From assembly GCA_020736575.1 (NCBI GenBank), contig JAGPYM010000008.1, positions 124,001 to 188,000 of the forward strand: DNA of 64,000 nt, in the 5' to 3' direction. This DNA is from Thelonectria olida. Taxonomy: Eukaryota; Ascomycota; Sordariomycetes; Hypocreales; Nectriaceae. Positions 13,393 to 26,198 of this stretch are shown one piece after another (position 1 is the first letter of the stretch; each line of letters opens with the position of its first letter). The notes under the pieces were generated by a model. The model did not search any database and was not told the origin of the DNA. It saw only the letters and a program-made list of their open reading frames with translations. Made by a program: the position numbers and the translations under genes.

Positions 13393-13756
13393 GGCGAATG
13401 TCAGAGATGACGAGTGGCAGGCCTTGGGAGTGGATTCGGGTGTATATGTTGAGTCGTGCTGTAAACTCGTGGACCTATCGACAATTGATAAACAGAGACG
13501 GTTCATGCTGGAGAAGTAGACTTGGTGTGTGCACGAATTCATTGCTACCGAGACCCTATTCTCGATGTTTAATTGTACAACCGCAAACCCCGTTGCCCGT
13601 GAGAAGACATTGCCCCCAGTAAAAACAAAACCATCCGTAACGCATTAAGAAGCTCCTGGAGATCGGCCTCTTAGACCCGCAGAACCTCAAGTTCATGACA
13701 CCCAAATGCCACGCGTAAAATCAAATGCCCGAAACAAACAAGCCATGTCAACCCAT
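13393..13756. other. Convergent 3' spacer between SQS1 and histone H2B
   Basis: 364 bp between two stop codons, expected to hold both 3' UTRs and poly(A) signals. No gene seen. Confidence 0.5.
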
Positions 13757-14317
<561 letters not shown>

Positions 14318-14561
14318 TTTGAAATATGTGCGAAAAAGGGTAAAAGTGGTGGATGAGTAGAGTTGAAAGAATGAGACGCGAGGTCAAGAGTGTGAGCCTG
14401 AGAGTGAGAATAGCGTGGTGGTGATGAATGATGGTGGGCAAAAGCGAGAGATCGGGGGGTGCGCCGGGTTTTTGTAGCTGGGCGCGCTCAAGCGTCGGCA
14501 GGTTACTGATTGCTGATTGCTGATTTCGGATTGCGGCGCGCCGTGGGTGGTCGCTCACAGC

Positions 14562-14567
14562 ACGCGT
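14562..14567. promoter_or_regulatory. MCB-like element in the H2B promoter
   Basis: Palindromic ACGCGT, 245 bp upstream of the H2B start codon. A second copy is at 14686-14691. MCB is the core site for MBF-type G1/S transcription factors in fungi. Function is inferred from motif and position only. Confidence 0.45.
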
Positions 14568-15679
14568 AACTACCTTAGGGACTTGGACCCGTCTGCAGCG
14601 CAAAAGAGTGGGGGCCCTGTTTTTCTGGCGAGGTTGGCGTGTGCTTGGGTTCGCGGTGGAGACTGCTGAATCCAGCCAGTCGAGGACGCGTGAGCAAGGG
14701 TCGCATTTGGCGAAATTTGGAGCCATCAGAAAAAAATAAGAGCGGCTGTTGGCTGGGAAGGAGCGTCCTATTTTCTGATTGGCCTGGTTTTTGTTGCATG
14801 TTTTCGCTCCCCGTCCCCACCCGCCTCATCTCACGAGTTGCACTGGTCATGGAGATGGCGATGGCGACGGTGGTGTAGGGTAGTCGCGCGTCTTGTTGCG
14901 TGCTCATGGCTTTGGATATTCTAGATGGAAATGAATTGAGCGATTGTTTTCTTGTTGGATTGGGTTCCTGACGTGACTCTTCTGTCTCTCGAATTTTTTA
15001 AATTATTTTTACTACTCCGTATGTCTGTTGTGTGCTGTGTTGTGCAATTGTCTCTTGTTCTCGTCACGGAACACCGATATGTGAGATGCATCAAGAACCA
15101 AAGCGACAACGACTTGAACAGAATCAAATAAGACACTCAGTCATCTGCTACCAGATGAGATATCAGGCCAGGATCGTGTACTCACAGTAGAAATTCCGAA
15201 CATGCACGTACAGATCAGACAAGACTTTTCCAACCCTCTCCATATCACATCACTCGACAAACCGTCCATCTCACATCTTCGCCCGTCGGCCCGTCTCCTC
15301 ATCCCTCCGCAGTGAGACGACTCCCCGTGCCGTTCGCTCTCCACATCCCCATGCCCGCCTCCGATCAGACGTCCGGCTCCGTAGCCACATCTCGGATCTC
15401 AGCAGGCGGTTCTCCAGCTCAACGGGGCTCGGATGTGGACCAAATGCATGTACGTCACCCGAATCTTATTCTATATCGGGCATGTGTCAAGCTAAAGTGG
15501 AAATAGGATCTCAAATGCACATGTTGGATCGACTTTACTATCATATATGGATGAGGCTCAACTAGATGAACCATTTCGGATACATCTTGAAGTACCTTGG
15601 ACCAAGTATACATCACATAAAATGGACAAAATATCTCGATATCGGACCTACCTCGACCAAACTCGGACAAGAAAACCCT

Positions 15680-15704
15680 CATCTTTCATGGACGATGGAA
15701 GATG
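15680..15704. repeat. Short inverted repeat in the histone spacer
   Basis: Left arm CATCTTTCAT (15680-15689), loop GGACG, right arm ATGGAAGATG (15695-15704). Nine pairs are canonical and one is T-G, so it would form a stable short hairpin in RNA. Role unknown. Confidence 0.5.
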
Positions 15705-16255
15705 AAAGTTCAAGACAGTTTGGACCAACTTTCGGACCCAGAAACAGGGGACAAAACCCACCCAAACCGCACAGCCTTTCTGACATGCGAAATACCTCAA
15801 ATCTGAGTGGGAAAAACGACACTCAAGACCCAACAGGACCCAAACCATCAAACCGACTCCAAAACACGAGGAAAAAAAATCGAAAAAGCTTCGAGGACCA
15901 AAGTCAATGACTTGGGTTACTGATTGTAAATGACATGTCCAAGCTCCGATGAAGGAAAAGGAGTCCAGGTCCCAAAGCGGAAATATAATCAGTAGAAAAT
16001 GAGCACGGAAAATCGAGCGTCGGCAACCAGGGTTGGGAAAAAAAAAAATTAGAGGACACGGGCAGCCAGAGGCTGGGAGGGGGCGGGCGCCTGGTTTTAT
16101 TATCTCGGGGACACCAAACTGATGCGAGGGCGCCGCGCGGACGTCTTGCAGGGGTAGGCGCGTGTTTTTGATTCGCCCGCCCCAATTTCCCCAAATCTGG
16201 CCTAGCGCAAATCGCGCCTCAACGAGGGCCTGGAGTGATCCGTGACCTCGTAGCA

Positions 16256-16266
16256 ACGCGCGAAAA
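16256..16266 (+). promoter_or_regulatory. SCB/MCB-like element in the H2A promoter
   Basis: ACGCGCGAAAA combines an MCB half with the CGCGAAA core recognised by SBF-type factors, 165 bp upstream of the H2A start. Inferred from motif and position. Confidence 0.4.
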
Positions 16267-16430
16267 CTACTTAACCTCTACCTCGCCCTCTGACTTCATC
16301 TCTTCCACTTACATTCTCACAATTGACATCAACACAGCCCACTTCGACTCTCTTCTTCGTCGACCTCCCTCAACCAAACCCAACAACTTTTTCTCCCACA
16401 CTTTTTCCAACCCACCCAACCACATTCAAA

Positions 16431-17797
<1,367 letters not shown>

Positions 17798-18345
17798 TTA
17801 GTGTCGGTTAATGGGATGTGGGGGGGCTGTATAGGTGTCAGTACGCGTGGGAGCATGGTCGACGTTGGAGGGAACTCACGGTCGAGGATAGGCGATGGCA
17901 AGTTGCGCTCGAATTTGGAACCTATTCGTCCATTGTTAGCAACCTTGGCTGGAAAGCTCCGCAGTGCGACCAAGACTCACCTCCTGGTGCGGTTGGAGGC
18001 GTGTATGGGTCGGGATGCTTCCAGTCGTTCAGCAACTTTTGTGTCTCCTGCAACAGGGCCTAGATAATCCTGTCAGCTCAGGCTCGTCGTCCAATTGGGC
18101 TGAAATATCGCACCTTCTGCTGTCTGGGTTCGGTGACATTGCGGTTCGCCTCGAAGAGTGAGCGAATATACAGAGCCTGGCCGCGCCACAGGTGTCGGTG
18201 GACAGCCCAGTCCAGCGCCAGCTTCAATGAGCGGCGGTAGAGAGACCTGGAACCACGCATGTTAGCATGGAAATGTTTCGATGAAGCGCTCGGCGGTCCG
18301 GATAAGATGGAGTTTGACTGACAGGGCAGCTGGTCGGGTCGACAT
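17798..18345 (-). CDS. Mitochondrial complex I LYR subunit, NDUFB9/B22 type
   Basis: Five short exons (18323-18345, 18114-18246, 17981-18059, 17880-17921 and 17798-17826) give 101 aa. The start MSTRPAAL is followed by SLYRRSLKLALDW, the LYR motif of this accessory subunit family. HRHLWRGQALYIRSLFEANR and LLQETQKLL come next, and then a Pro-rich tail (WKHPDPYTPPTAPGG). These features match the B22/NDUFB9 subunit of the respiratory NADH:ubiquinone oxidoreductase membrane arm, which binds mitochondrial acyl carrier protein through its LYR motif (family knowledge). The first and last exons are very short. The last junction, giving a PPPHPINRH end, is the least certain part. It is divergent from KGD2, another mitochondrial gene. 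Confidence 0.82.
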
Positions 18346-19371
18346 GGTGGAGGGATGTGAGGTTGGACGTGGCCGATCCCAATCGTGGAAGGCTCCTCGC
18401 GGGGAGTCAATTGATCGATTGTCACGGGAAGGATTGGCGGCTGGCCGTCGCACGATGGTATCGAGAGGCTGTCAGTAATTCCTTGGTGGTGTTGTGCTGC
18501 AACGAAGAATGCCAGTAATGACGGCAAGGTTGATGCCTTGTGGCCTAGCACCGGTGAATTGCCGACAGGTTCAGCTCCACCCAGCTCCTGTCAGTGTCCC
18601 GCAACTTGAAGTCCGAGTCATAGAGAACCCCGTGGCGCTGATTGGCTATTTCCACCACGTCCATCTCCGAACGGATCTCAACTCTCGAAGCCGACGAGTG
18701 GGACGATAAAGAGGAGGTCGAAGGCAAGAGCCCGAGGCACAGCTCCCAGACCCGTTCAGCCGGAGTAACCGGAGCACCCAGCTTTCAAGGTATCGTCGGA
18801 AAGTCAGGACAAAAGTCAGGTAAATCCTGTTCGCTCGACCCATTTACTTCTTACGTACATACTTCATACAGGCCACGAAAATCCTTCGGCGTGGACTACG
18901 ACTTCCTAGCGTAACCCGAAAAATAGAAGGCACTAAGGAGCTATGCGAAGTGCATCATCAAAGTTGATTCAGAGAATACGTTTGGGACTTGTTTTTGTAC
19001 TATTTCACACTGCAAAAGTATCGAGGTCTGTAAATTTTTAGATTTTTTAAAAATGTCTACCAAGTATAAAACGAGATTTAAATATTAAATGCCTTTCGTA
19101 TTTAATATCGTATTAAGCTGCAAAATATTCCGGACTTTGTTTTGTATTTCTTAAGCTAGGAACCGTAGCTATTCCACTTTTGAGTTCTCTTTCCAAGTTT
19201 GGAGGCCCGCAGAAAACGTGTCGGGATTTATATCTCCCTTGGTCTGTACTTCACCGAGCTCCTTCCCTCTGTTCACATCCGCTCGGCTTACCCTCTCTAC
19301 GTATTCGCATCCTTTCCGCCCACATCCTCCCCGTCCATTTCCTCCCCATCCTTTCGCTACCCGTCGTCACG
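18346..19371. promoter_or_regulatory. Divergent promoter region between the complex I subunit and KGD2, with an AT-rich island
   Basis: 1.0 kb spacer between two mitochondrial-protein genes. Bases about 18990-19150 are strongly AT-rich and contain a perfect 9-bp inverted repeat, ATATTAAAT / ATTTAATAT (19082-19090 and 19100-19108), and a T5A5 palindrome near 19044-19053. No gene seen. Confidence 0.5.
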
Positions 19372-20844
19372 ATGTTGTCCCGAAGATTAGCGACCGCCGC
19401 TCGCATGGTGCCCACGCGCGCCTTGCGTTCGCGCAGCCATCCCCTGGTCATGCTGCCCTCGATGATGCAGACCGTTCGCACCTACGCCGACACCGTCGTC
19501 AAGGTTCCGCAGATGGCCGAGTCCATCTCGGAGGGTACTCTCAAGCAATTCTCCAAGGCCATCGGCGACTACGTCGAGGCTGACGAGGAGATCGCCACCA
19601 TCGAGACGGACAAGGTACATTGAATCTTTCTGGAGCTGCAAACGACACCACAAGCAGTCCCGACGGCTTTGTGCGTAACTATTCTAATACCTGGCACAGA
19701 TCGACGTCGCTGTCAATGCTCCTGAGGCTGGAACCATCAAGGAGTTCCTCGTCAATGAGGAGGACACTGTCGTCGTCGGACAAGACCTTGTTCGCCTTGA
19801 GGCTGGCGGCGCACCCGCTGCCGACAAGAAGGACGATGCCCCAGCTCCTGAGGCTTCTAAGGAAGAGTCAAAACCTGAGCCCAAGGAGGAGTCTAAGGCC
19901 GAGCCCACACCCGAACCCAAGAAGGAGGCTGCTCCTGCCCCCAGCAAGCCTGAGCCTGTGCGACAGCCCGAGAAGAAGCAGACCACATCTGCTCCTACTA
20001 CCAGCGGCCCAACCCTAGGTAACCGCGAGGAGCGCCGGGTATGTTTTGCCCCATTTGCTTGCTGCGCCTGCCATTGCGTTACTGACACCCAGACTAGGTC
20101 AAGATGAACCGTATGCGACTCCGAATTGCCGAGCGTCTCAAACAGTCCCAGAACACCGCTGCTTCCCTCACCACCTTCAACGAGGTCGACATGTCCAACA
20201 TCATGGAGTTCCGCAAGCTTTACAAGGAGGATATTCTCAAGAAGACTGGTGTCAAGCTTGGTTTCATGAGCGCATTCTCCAAGGCCTGCGTCCTCGCTAT
20301 GCGGGACTTGCCAGGCGTCAACGCCTCCATTGATGGGCCCAACGGCGGTGACACGATCGTCTACCGAGACTATGTCGACATCAGCGTTGCTGTCGCCACC
20401 GAGAAGGGCCTCGTCACTCCTGTTGTTCGAAACGCTGAGACCATGGATCTGGTTGGCATTGAGAAGACCATCGCCGATTTGGGCAAGAAGGTTTGCGACG
20501 CCCCTGACAAGTGCATTTAGAAAATTATCTAACGTCGAACCACACAGGCCCGCGACGGAAAGTTGACGATCGAGGACATGGCTGGCGGTACCTTCACCAT
20601 CAGCAACGGCGGCGTCTTCGGTTCTCTCATGGGAACTCCCATTATCAACCTTCCCCAGAGCGCCGTGCTTGGCCTCCATGCCATCAAGGAGCGCCCCGTG
20701 GCCATCAATGGCAAGATCGAGATCCGTCCCATGATGTACCTCGCCCTTACGTACGACCACCGTCTGCTTGATGGCAGGGAAGCTGTCCAGTTCCTTGTCA
20801 AGGTCAAGGAGTACATTGAGGACCCCCGTCGCATGCTTTTGTAA
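19372..20844 (+). CDS. KGD2: Dihydrolipoyllysine succinyltransferase, E2 of 2-oxoglutarate dehydrogenase
   Basis: Exons are 19372-19614, 19700-20038, 20098-20490 and 20548-20844, giving 423 aa. The first 40 residues form an Arg/Ser-rich mitochondrial presequence. A lipoyl domain follows, with the attachment lysine K81 in IETDK, exactly at the end of exon 1. A Pro/Ala/Glu/Lys-rich linker (about 118-180) replaces the usual peripheral-subunit-binding domain, as in other KGD2 proteins. The C-terminal acyltransferase domain contains the active-site DHRLLDG (H396, D400). It transfers the succinyl group to CoA in the TCA cycle. The N-terminus, catalytic motif and all three junctions agree. Confidence 0.96.
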
Positions 20845-22510
20845 AGCGATCCATGGCGCTCTAGTTTGTAATAATTTAAGCTGTAAAATCAATTGAACAC
20901 GGAGGTTACTTTGCGCATATTTGTCCTTTGAACCTTGGGAATTGGGCGAGTTGTAAATAGAAAAAAGTCAGTGTTTATGAGATAATTGTCGTGCCTGGTT
21001 TATCTCTCGGTAAGCTGTACCTACTGTGCGCACCACCCATGGTTACATAACCAGGTTCCCTTGGACAGGTTGCTCTTAGATGCAGAGCAGTTCTGCAAAT
21101 CGTTCTCGTGCAGACAAGGAAGATGCTGCAACACTAGACGCCACAGAGGGAAGCGGGACTTTGGGCAGGACGATTCTGATTGGCGACATGTCTCATTGTT
21201 GGGCGTGGTGTCTGCAGGAATACTAACCATGGGTGGCTGTGTTGGAAGTATGCACTCAAGTCCTAAGTGTGACGAGGGCTGTGCTGGGTGGTTACAAGCC
21301 CCCCAGCCTTTCAACCCCTCATCCCGTCAGAATACTGCAGAACAGCATATCTCACGAGGAGAGCCATGAGATGCAGCAGAGGAATTGAGAACGGATTTGG
21401 AATAGAAAAGTTTGGTTGCTGGGGGGAATAAAAAGCCATTCTCGGGAGCGCTGCGTGAAGGTTTGGATTGTGGGGGAATCTATTTTCCGAGTCTCCTCCA
21501 TCCCGCGTACATAGGTATATGTAGATATGTACTTTGTAGCAGTCTGACCCATCATTCACAGATCGACTTTGCATGATCCGCATCCGGAACGTTTCTTCTA
21601 GTCCTCACCGACACAACCTCTTGGTCATCCATGGCCGGTATTCGCACCACGAGCCATCCACGGATTCATGACGCTTGCCCTGAGCAGCGACTCCGCATTC
21701 GCAGAGGTCGCCAAACGGGCCACCAGGTCCAGGAACCAACCATATTCGGTGATTAGACGACCAACGAAACTTTGGAGCCAACACAAGATATTAGACCATT
21801 TCCTCATCACACCTCCCGTCATCCGCGTCCTTTAGTTGCGCCTTGTCACCTCGGTCGACTGTGTATCTCCTAAACCTCCGTCAGCTGTCGGCACGCCACG
21901 CCACCAAGCATGAGGGGTATCCCGATGCTGCGCTGACTAGCACGATAGACGCGAACTAGCTAGACCCGATGCACCTCCTCCTCCCTTCGAGACGGGCTAG
22001 AGCTGTACACCTGTGCATACTGTATCACGGCGGGCGGCTGGGCGAGTGCCTTCCGTCTTGCATGGTGGTGGGGTCATGATGGGAGCTCAGCCCAGTCCAG
22101 TCTATTCTTGTCTCACGGATCCTTCATCCCTCATGGATTATACCATATCATCGGGCCCAAGCCCAGTCAGCCCTGGCGCCTGCGAAGTGAAAAGCTTCCT
22201 TCTTCCGCTTGGCCCATCATTCTCCTGTTTTGTACTAATAGTCGCCATTAGCTCGCAGCCTCGTCGAGAAGCCTCTGTTCTTTAAGCCATTGCCGTTCTT
22301 TGTTTTGGTTCGTTTACACTTTCAGTCTCTACACTGATTCATTGCCTTTCCAGCGGTTGCCCGTGACAGCTATCCGATACTCTATCCCTACGTACTTTAA
22401 GGCCCCCTTCTGCTTCTTCTCCTCCTTTCAATTGCTGGCTGGTCTGACTCTACCCTCATGTTTGATTCTCTCCTTCGCTTCTCACCTTCGGCTTCAACAC
22501 CTTGATAGCC
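20845..22510. other. Intergenic region between KGD2 and the MFS transporter gene
   Basis: 1.67 kb containing the KGD2 3' UTR and the transporter promoter and leader. The last 200 bases are pyrimidine-rich. No supported gene. Confidence 0.45.
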
Positions 22511-24883
22511 ATGGAGACCAACAGACCCTTCTTGCAAGATGATGCCGAAAACTCGGCCTCCAGCACCGATGTCGCCATTCAAAATATTGTCGACACTATG
22601 ATCGCCGACACCGAGGCCTATCTTCATCGCTTTCAAGAAAACCGTCCTGCTGCACCAAATTCCAACTCTCCAGCCTATTCGCATGTGCGTAGCCACTCCG
22701 GCAGCAGTACGACGTCTTCGCAACAGGTGATAGACCGTGGATTTCCAAGGCACTCGAGCGTCTCAACCAATCTTTCCTGGTCGACCAGCCCTGAGTATCA
22801 CCCCGTTTCTCTGAATGACGATGCCATCTCTCCAACCTCAGATCGGGATTCCTACACGCTTGTCCCGTCCGAATCTGAATCCGACCACGAGCCCGTTCAG
22901 CCCGTTCAGCCCGTCCAGCCCGTCCAGCCTGTTCTGCCTATTCCACCCGTACTCAGCCTTGCCGATGACTTGATCCGTCTCTCGACTCCTCACCTTCCTG
23001 CTCGCTTGGACACGCCGCCGACACTGTCATCCCAGTACCATACTCCGGACACGAGCGCAGGGAGAGAACAGGGCGGATATGATATGAGCCGAGACTATGA
23101 GTCGGTACGCACACGGTCCGAGTCAATGGCAACGTCAGATTCAGCTCCAGTCCCCATCTCTGATCTTCCTTCAAGTCCCAACCTGAATCTCGTCTCACAA
23201 ACTTCAGACGTCCCACTCTATGAGGGTGGGTTGGCTGAAGCTTCCAGACGTCTCGATGCGTTTAGAGCCAGCACTCACGAGTACATGACGTTGAGGCCAG
23301 ACGCTGGCACCGAGACTCGACCTTTGGGCACAGTCACCCACATTCGCGCCGCCTCTGAGGGACAGGCTCTCATACCCCAGGGCGTTCGGAGAAAACCCTT
23401 GGCTCCAGGCGCGAAAACACTCGAGTTCAACCATGGCTTTACCAGCGAGGTTATGTTCGTTTGCATCATCTGCATGGCTCAGGTGCTGACTTGGGCCGGC
23501 TTTGCTCAAACCCTCGTTCCCGCAAGGGAGCTTTCCGTGTCGTTCCCTAAACATGAGAGGACAGCTGGGTATCTCGTTTGGTATACCTCAGCCTATGCTC
23601 TAGGCATTGGCGCATTCATCATGTTCGGCCACCGCCTTGGTCTTGTTTTTGGACACAGAAAGATCTTCATCGTCGGATATTTCTGGCTCGCCCTGTGGAG
23701 TTTGCTTGCAGGTTTGAGCGTCTATGTCAAGGTTTCCGGAGGTGCTTGTACCGCATTCTTCTGCATTTGCCGTGGCTTACAAGGAATCGGCCCGGCACTG
23801 TTGATATCGAATGGCCGAGTCCTGCTGCAGCGTGCATATCCTCCCGGACCGCGCAAGACTATAGCTATGGCTTTGTTTGATGCCGCCACACCCCTTGGGT
23901 TTGTGATCGGTTCAGTCATGGCGAGCCTCTTCGCCCACTTTCAGTGGTGGTCGTGGGCCTACTACACTTTCTGCGCTGTGTGTCTGGCTTTGGGAGCCCT
24001 GAGCATGCTTGTCATTCCACCGCGGAATATGATTGTGCACGATCTCGAGGGGGGCATTTGGCGTCGCCTTGATATCGTCAACGTCGTTGTTGGCATCGCC
24101 GGGCTCGTATTTTTCTGTGCGGGCTGGAACCAGGCCCCCATTGTTTCGTTTAGAAATGCGGAAGCATATGTCCTGCTTGCTGTTGGCTTTTTTCTCATTG
24201 TTGTTTTTGTATATCTCGAATCAGGAGCGAGTCATCCACTCGTGCCTTTCAACCGGATGAAGGCACCTGCGGCTGTCGTCTTTGGCTGCGCCACGGCCGC
24301 CTGGGCAGCTTTTGGGATATGGATATGGTACCTGGTCCAGGTCATGGAAGTGCTCCGCGGTTGGGTTCCCTTGCGCTTGAGCGCTGGTCTTGTTCCTCTC
24401 CTCGTCGTGGGTCTCGCCACTGCGGCTGTGAGTAGCCGATTCATGCACATGAGTTTGGCACCGCACTGGGCTCTGGTTGTCTCGTCCGCAACGGTTCTCA
24501 TCAGCTCCATCCTTATGACGACGGCTCCAGCGAAGCAGTTGTATTGGTACAGTGCCTTCTTCAGCATACTAATCATGCCGGTTGGGATGGTTCTGTCCAT
24601 CCCCGCGACTGTCGGGATTCTTAGTCGGAGCCTACCGCAGGGGTATCAAGGCTTAGCAGGTGGTCTCGCCGGCACTTCTGCGGCATTTGCGCTCTCGATC
24701 AGCCTAGGGATGGCTGGCGTTGTGGAGAGGGAAGTCTTGAACAAGGGGGCGACTACGCTCAAGGGTTACCGAGCAGCCCAGTATCTCGGTTTGGGTCTGA
24801 GTGGTTTGAGCCTTCTTCTGGCTCTGGGTCTTTTATTTATGGCGTTTCTTCGACGGTGGAATATATCAAAACAGGATGCTTGA
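22511..24883 (+). CDS. MFS transporter, DHA2-like (14 TM), with long N-terminal cytosolic tail
   Basis: A single exon encodes 790 aa from the ATG at 22511; an upstream in-frame TTG is not used. Residues 1 to about 310 form a Ser/Pro/Thr-rich hydrophilic tail. Around residues 128-142 it has a five-unit 9-bp repeat encoding a Q-P-V pattern. Then I count 14 hydrophobic segments, from EVMFVCIICMAQVLTWAGF to LSGLSLLLALGLLFMAFL. RGLQGIGPALLISNG in TM4 and a Gly-rich TM5 (ATPLGFVIGS) resemble drug:H+ antiporter motifs. The family exports drugs or metabolites across the plasma membrane. The substrate cannot be told from sequence. The nearby genes are not a biosynthetic cluster. Confidence 0.85.
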   Translation: METNRPFLQDDAENSASSTDVAIQNIVDTMIADTEAYLHRFQENRPAAPNSNSPAYSHVRSHSGSSTTSSQQVIDRGFPRHSSVSTNLSWSTSPEYHPVSLNDDAISPTSDRDSYTLVPSESESDHEPVQPVQPVQPVQPVLPIPPVLSLADDLIRLSTPHLPARLDTPPTLSSQYHTPDTSAGREQGGYDMSRDYESVRTRSESMATSDSAPVPISDLPSSPNLNLVSQTSDVPLYEGGLAEASRRLDAFRASTHEYMTLRPDAGTETRPLGTVTHIRAASEGQALIPQGVRRKPLAPGAKTLEFNHGFTSEVMFVCIICMAQVLTWAGFAQTLVPARELSVSFPKHERTAGYLVWYTSAYALGIGAFIMFGHRLGLVFGHRKIFIVGYFWLALWSLLAGLSVYVKVSGGACTAFFCICRGLQGIGPALLISNGRVLLQRAYPPGPRKTIAMALFDAATPLGFVIGSVMASLFAHFQWWSWAYYTFCAVCLALGALSMLVIPPRNMIVHDLEGGIWRRLDIVNVVVGIAGLVFFCAGWNQAPIVSFRNAEAYVLLAVGFFLIVVFVYLESGASHPLVPFNRMKAPAAVVFGCATAAWAAFGIWIWYLVQVMEVLRGWVPLRLSAGLVPLLVVGLATAAVSSRFMHMSLAPHWALVVSSATVLISSILMTTAPAKQLYWYSAFFSILIMPVGMVLSIPATVGILSRSLPQGYQGLAGGLAGTSAAFALSISLGMAGVVEREVLNKGATTLKGYRAAQYLGLGLSGLSLLLALGLLFMAFLRRWNISKQDA
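22892..22936 (+). repeat. 9-bp coding minisatellite in the transporter tail
   Basis: Five consecutive units of about CCCGTTCAG/CCCGTCCAG, the last one degenerate, encoding a Pro-Val-Gln repeat. Units are in frame, so copy-number change would not break the protein. Confidence 0.85.
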
Positions 24884-25285
24884 ACTATAATTTGTAGTTG
24901 GTTGGTAAGATACCCGTGAGAGGAGTTATGGAGTTCTAGGTTAGCATGACATTCATGGCGTGTTGTCGTAAGTATTGAAATACCGTCTCGCTCACTGCAG
25001 CCTAAAGTGGAAAACGATGCTTCTTTTTTCTCTTTTATATTTCTCTCCCTCCCTGATCTACGTATCCTCTGTGACTGTACAAACCCCAGCCGCGCCGTGA
25101 CTGCAGGATTGGATATAGAAGCCCGGGGCAAGGGGAGCAAAAAGAAACAACCAAAGCACAAACCACCGTAGAACGCCAGGAAAACCCCATAGATTTCTTT
25201 GAACAAGCGTAGTCATACCCTCCTTCATCTCCTCCACCTCGCCCCGTTACTTTTCGTTTGTCGTTTGTCGCCGTCTTGTCAGAGC
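24884..25285. other. Convergent spacer between the MFS transporter and GAR1
   Basis: About 400 bp of 3' flanking DNA for two convergent genes. No gene seen. Confidence 0.5.
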
Positions 25286-26198
25286 TTACCGACCCCTGCT
25301 GAAGCCGCCGCGTCCTCGGCCACCACCACCGCCGCCTCGCGAGAAGCCGCCACCACCACCGCTTCGCGAGAAACCACCGCCGCCGCGGCCACCTCCACGG
25401 CCACCGAAGCCTCCTCGGCCGCCAGAACCACCGCGCGAGAAGCCGCCGCCGCGACCACCACCGCGACCGCCGAAGCCGCCACGGCCGCCGAAGCCAGCGC
25501 CGCGAGGACCGCCGCGACCGCCGGCACGCTTGACCTTGGGGGCACCCGGCGGGGGCTTGGGCTTGGGGAGGAACTTGTCGAGGGGCAGGAGCTTCTCGGA
25601 GCCGATGTAGAACTTGTCGCCCTCCTTGAAGGAGGTGGCCTGGATGCCCTCGGTGGGCTTGATGGTGAAGAAGACCTGGTTGATGGGGCCGAGGACCTCG
25701 TCGACCTTGCCGACGGCCGTCTTGTTCTCGAGGAAGATCTGGGCGTTGAAGTGGGGGACCTTGGGGTTGATGGACTCGCAGACCATCTCGCCCTCGCAGG
25801 CGTGCAAGAACTTGCCCATTTCTGACACGGGAGTGTTAGCTGGTTGGACACTTTCCGCCGCAGCGAGGTTTTTCTCTCTAGGTCTCTCTGAGAGGGATGA
25901 ACGTACCAAGGATCTGGGCAGGAGGGCCCATGTCTCGCTGCTGGAAACCTCCACGGCCTAAATGACACCAGTCAGCAAACCCGCTATCTCGACAAGAACC
26001 GCAGCGGCGGTGACGTTTGAGGAAGGCTCAATTGGCGCTTCCTCAATTTTTCTCGCCATGTTCTGATCCTCAAGAAACAAACCAGCACTCTGCTACCGCC
26101 GCGAAACGAACAGGAAGGGGGAGGGACGAGGAGAAAAACCTACCACCGCCTCGACCGCCAAAGCCACCACGGCCACGCGAGCCGCCTCGGAAAGACAT
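25286..26198 (-). CDS. GAR1: H/ACA snoRNP protein Gar1
   Basis: Exons are 26144-26198, 25907-25957 and 25286-25821, giving 213 aa. Exon 1 encodes an N-terminal RGG tail ([12 protein letters not shown]). The central Gar1/Naf1 RNA-binding core runs from about residue 36 ([17 protein letters not shown]) through [13 protein letters not shown] and [16 protein letters not shown]. The last 80 residues are an RGG/FGGRGG repeat tail that ends GGFSRGR. Gar1 binds Cbf5 in box H/ACA particles, which pseudouridylate rRNA and snRNA in the nucleolus. The tail is GC-rich and repetitive at DNA level, so assembly errors there are possible. Confidence 0.95.

Larger units (their letters stand above)
14318..16430. 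promoter_or_regulatory. Shared histone H2B/H2A divergent promoter region
   Basis: This 2.1 kb spacer holds two ACGCGT (MCB) motifs at 14562-14567 and 14686-14691 on the H2B side. An inverted CCAAT box (ATTGG) lies at 14778-14782, and a threefold 7-bp repeat (CTGATTG/CTGATTG/CTGATTT) near 14506-14526. An ACGCGCGAAAA element sits at 16256-16266 on the H2A side. The middle, about 15600-15900, is A/C-biased with a 10-bp hairpin. No coding gene is seen. Replication-dependent histone regulation through MBF/SBF is inferred from these motifs. Confidence 0.6.

Noticed and set aside
19684..20892. 402-codon minus-strand open frame across KGD2
   Set aside because: Antisense shadow; the plus strand encodes all KGD2 motifs with valid splice sites.
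25199..25825. Long Ala/Thr-rich and Ser/Arg/Pro-rich frames across GAR1
   Set aside because: Alternative frames of the RGG-repeat DNA; only the GAR1 frame gives the conserved core.
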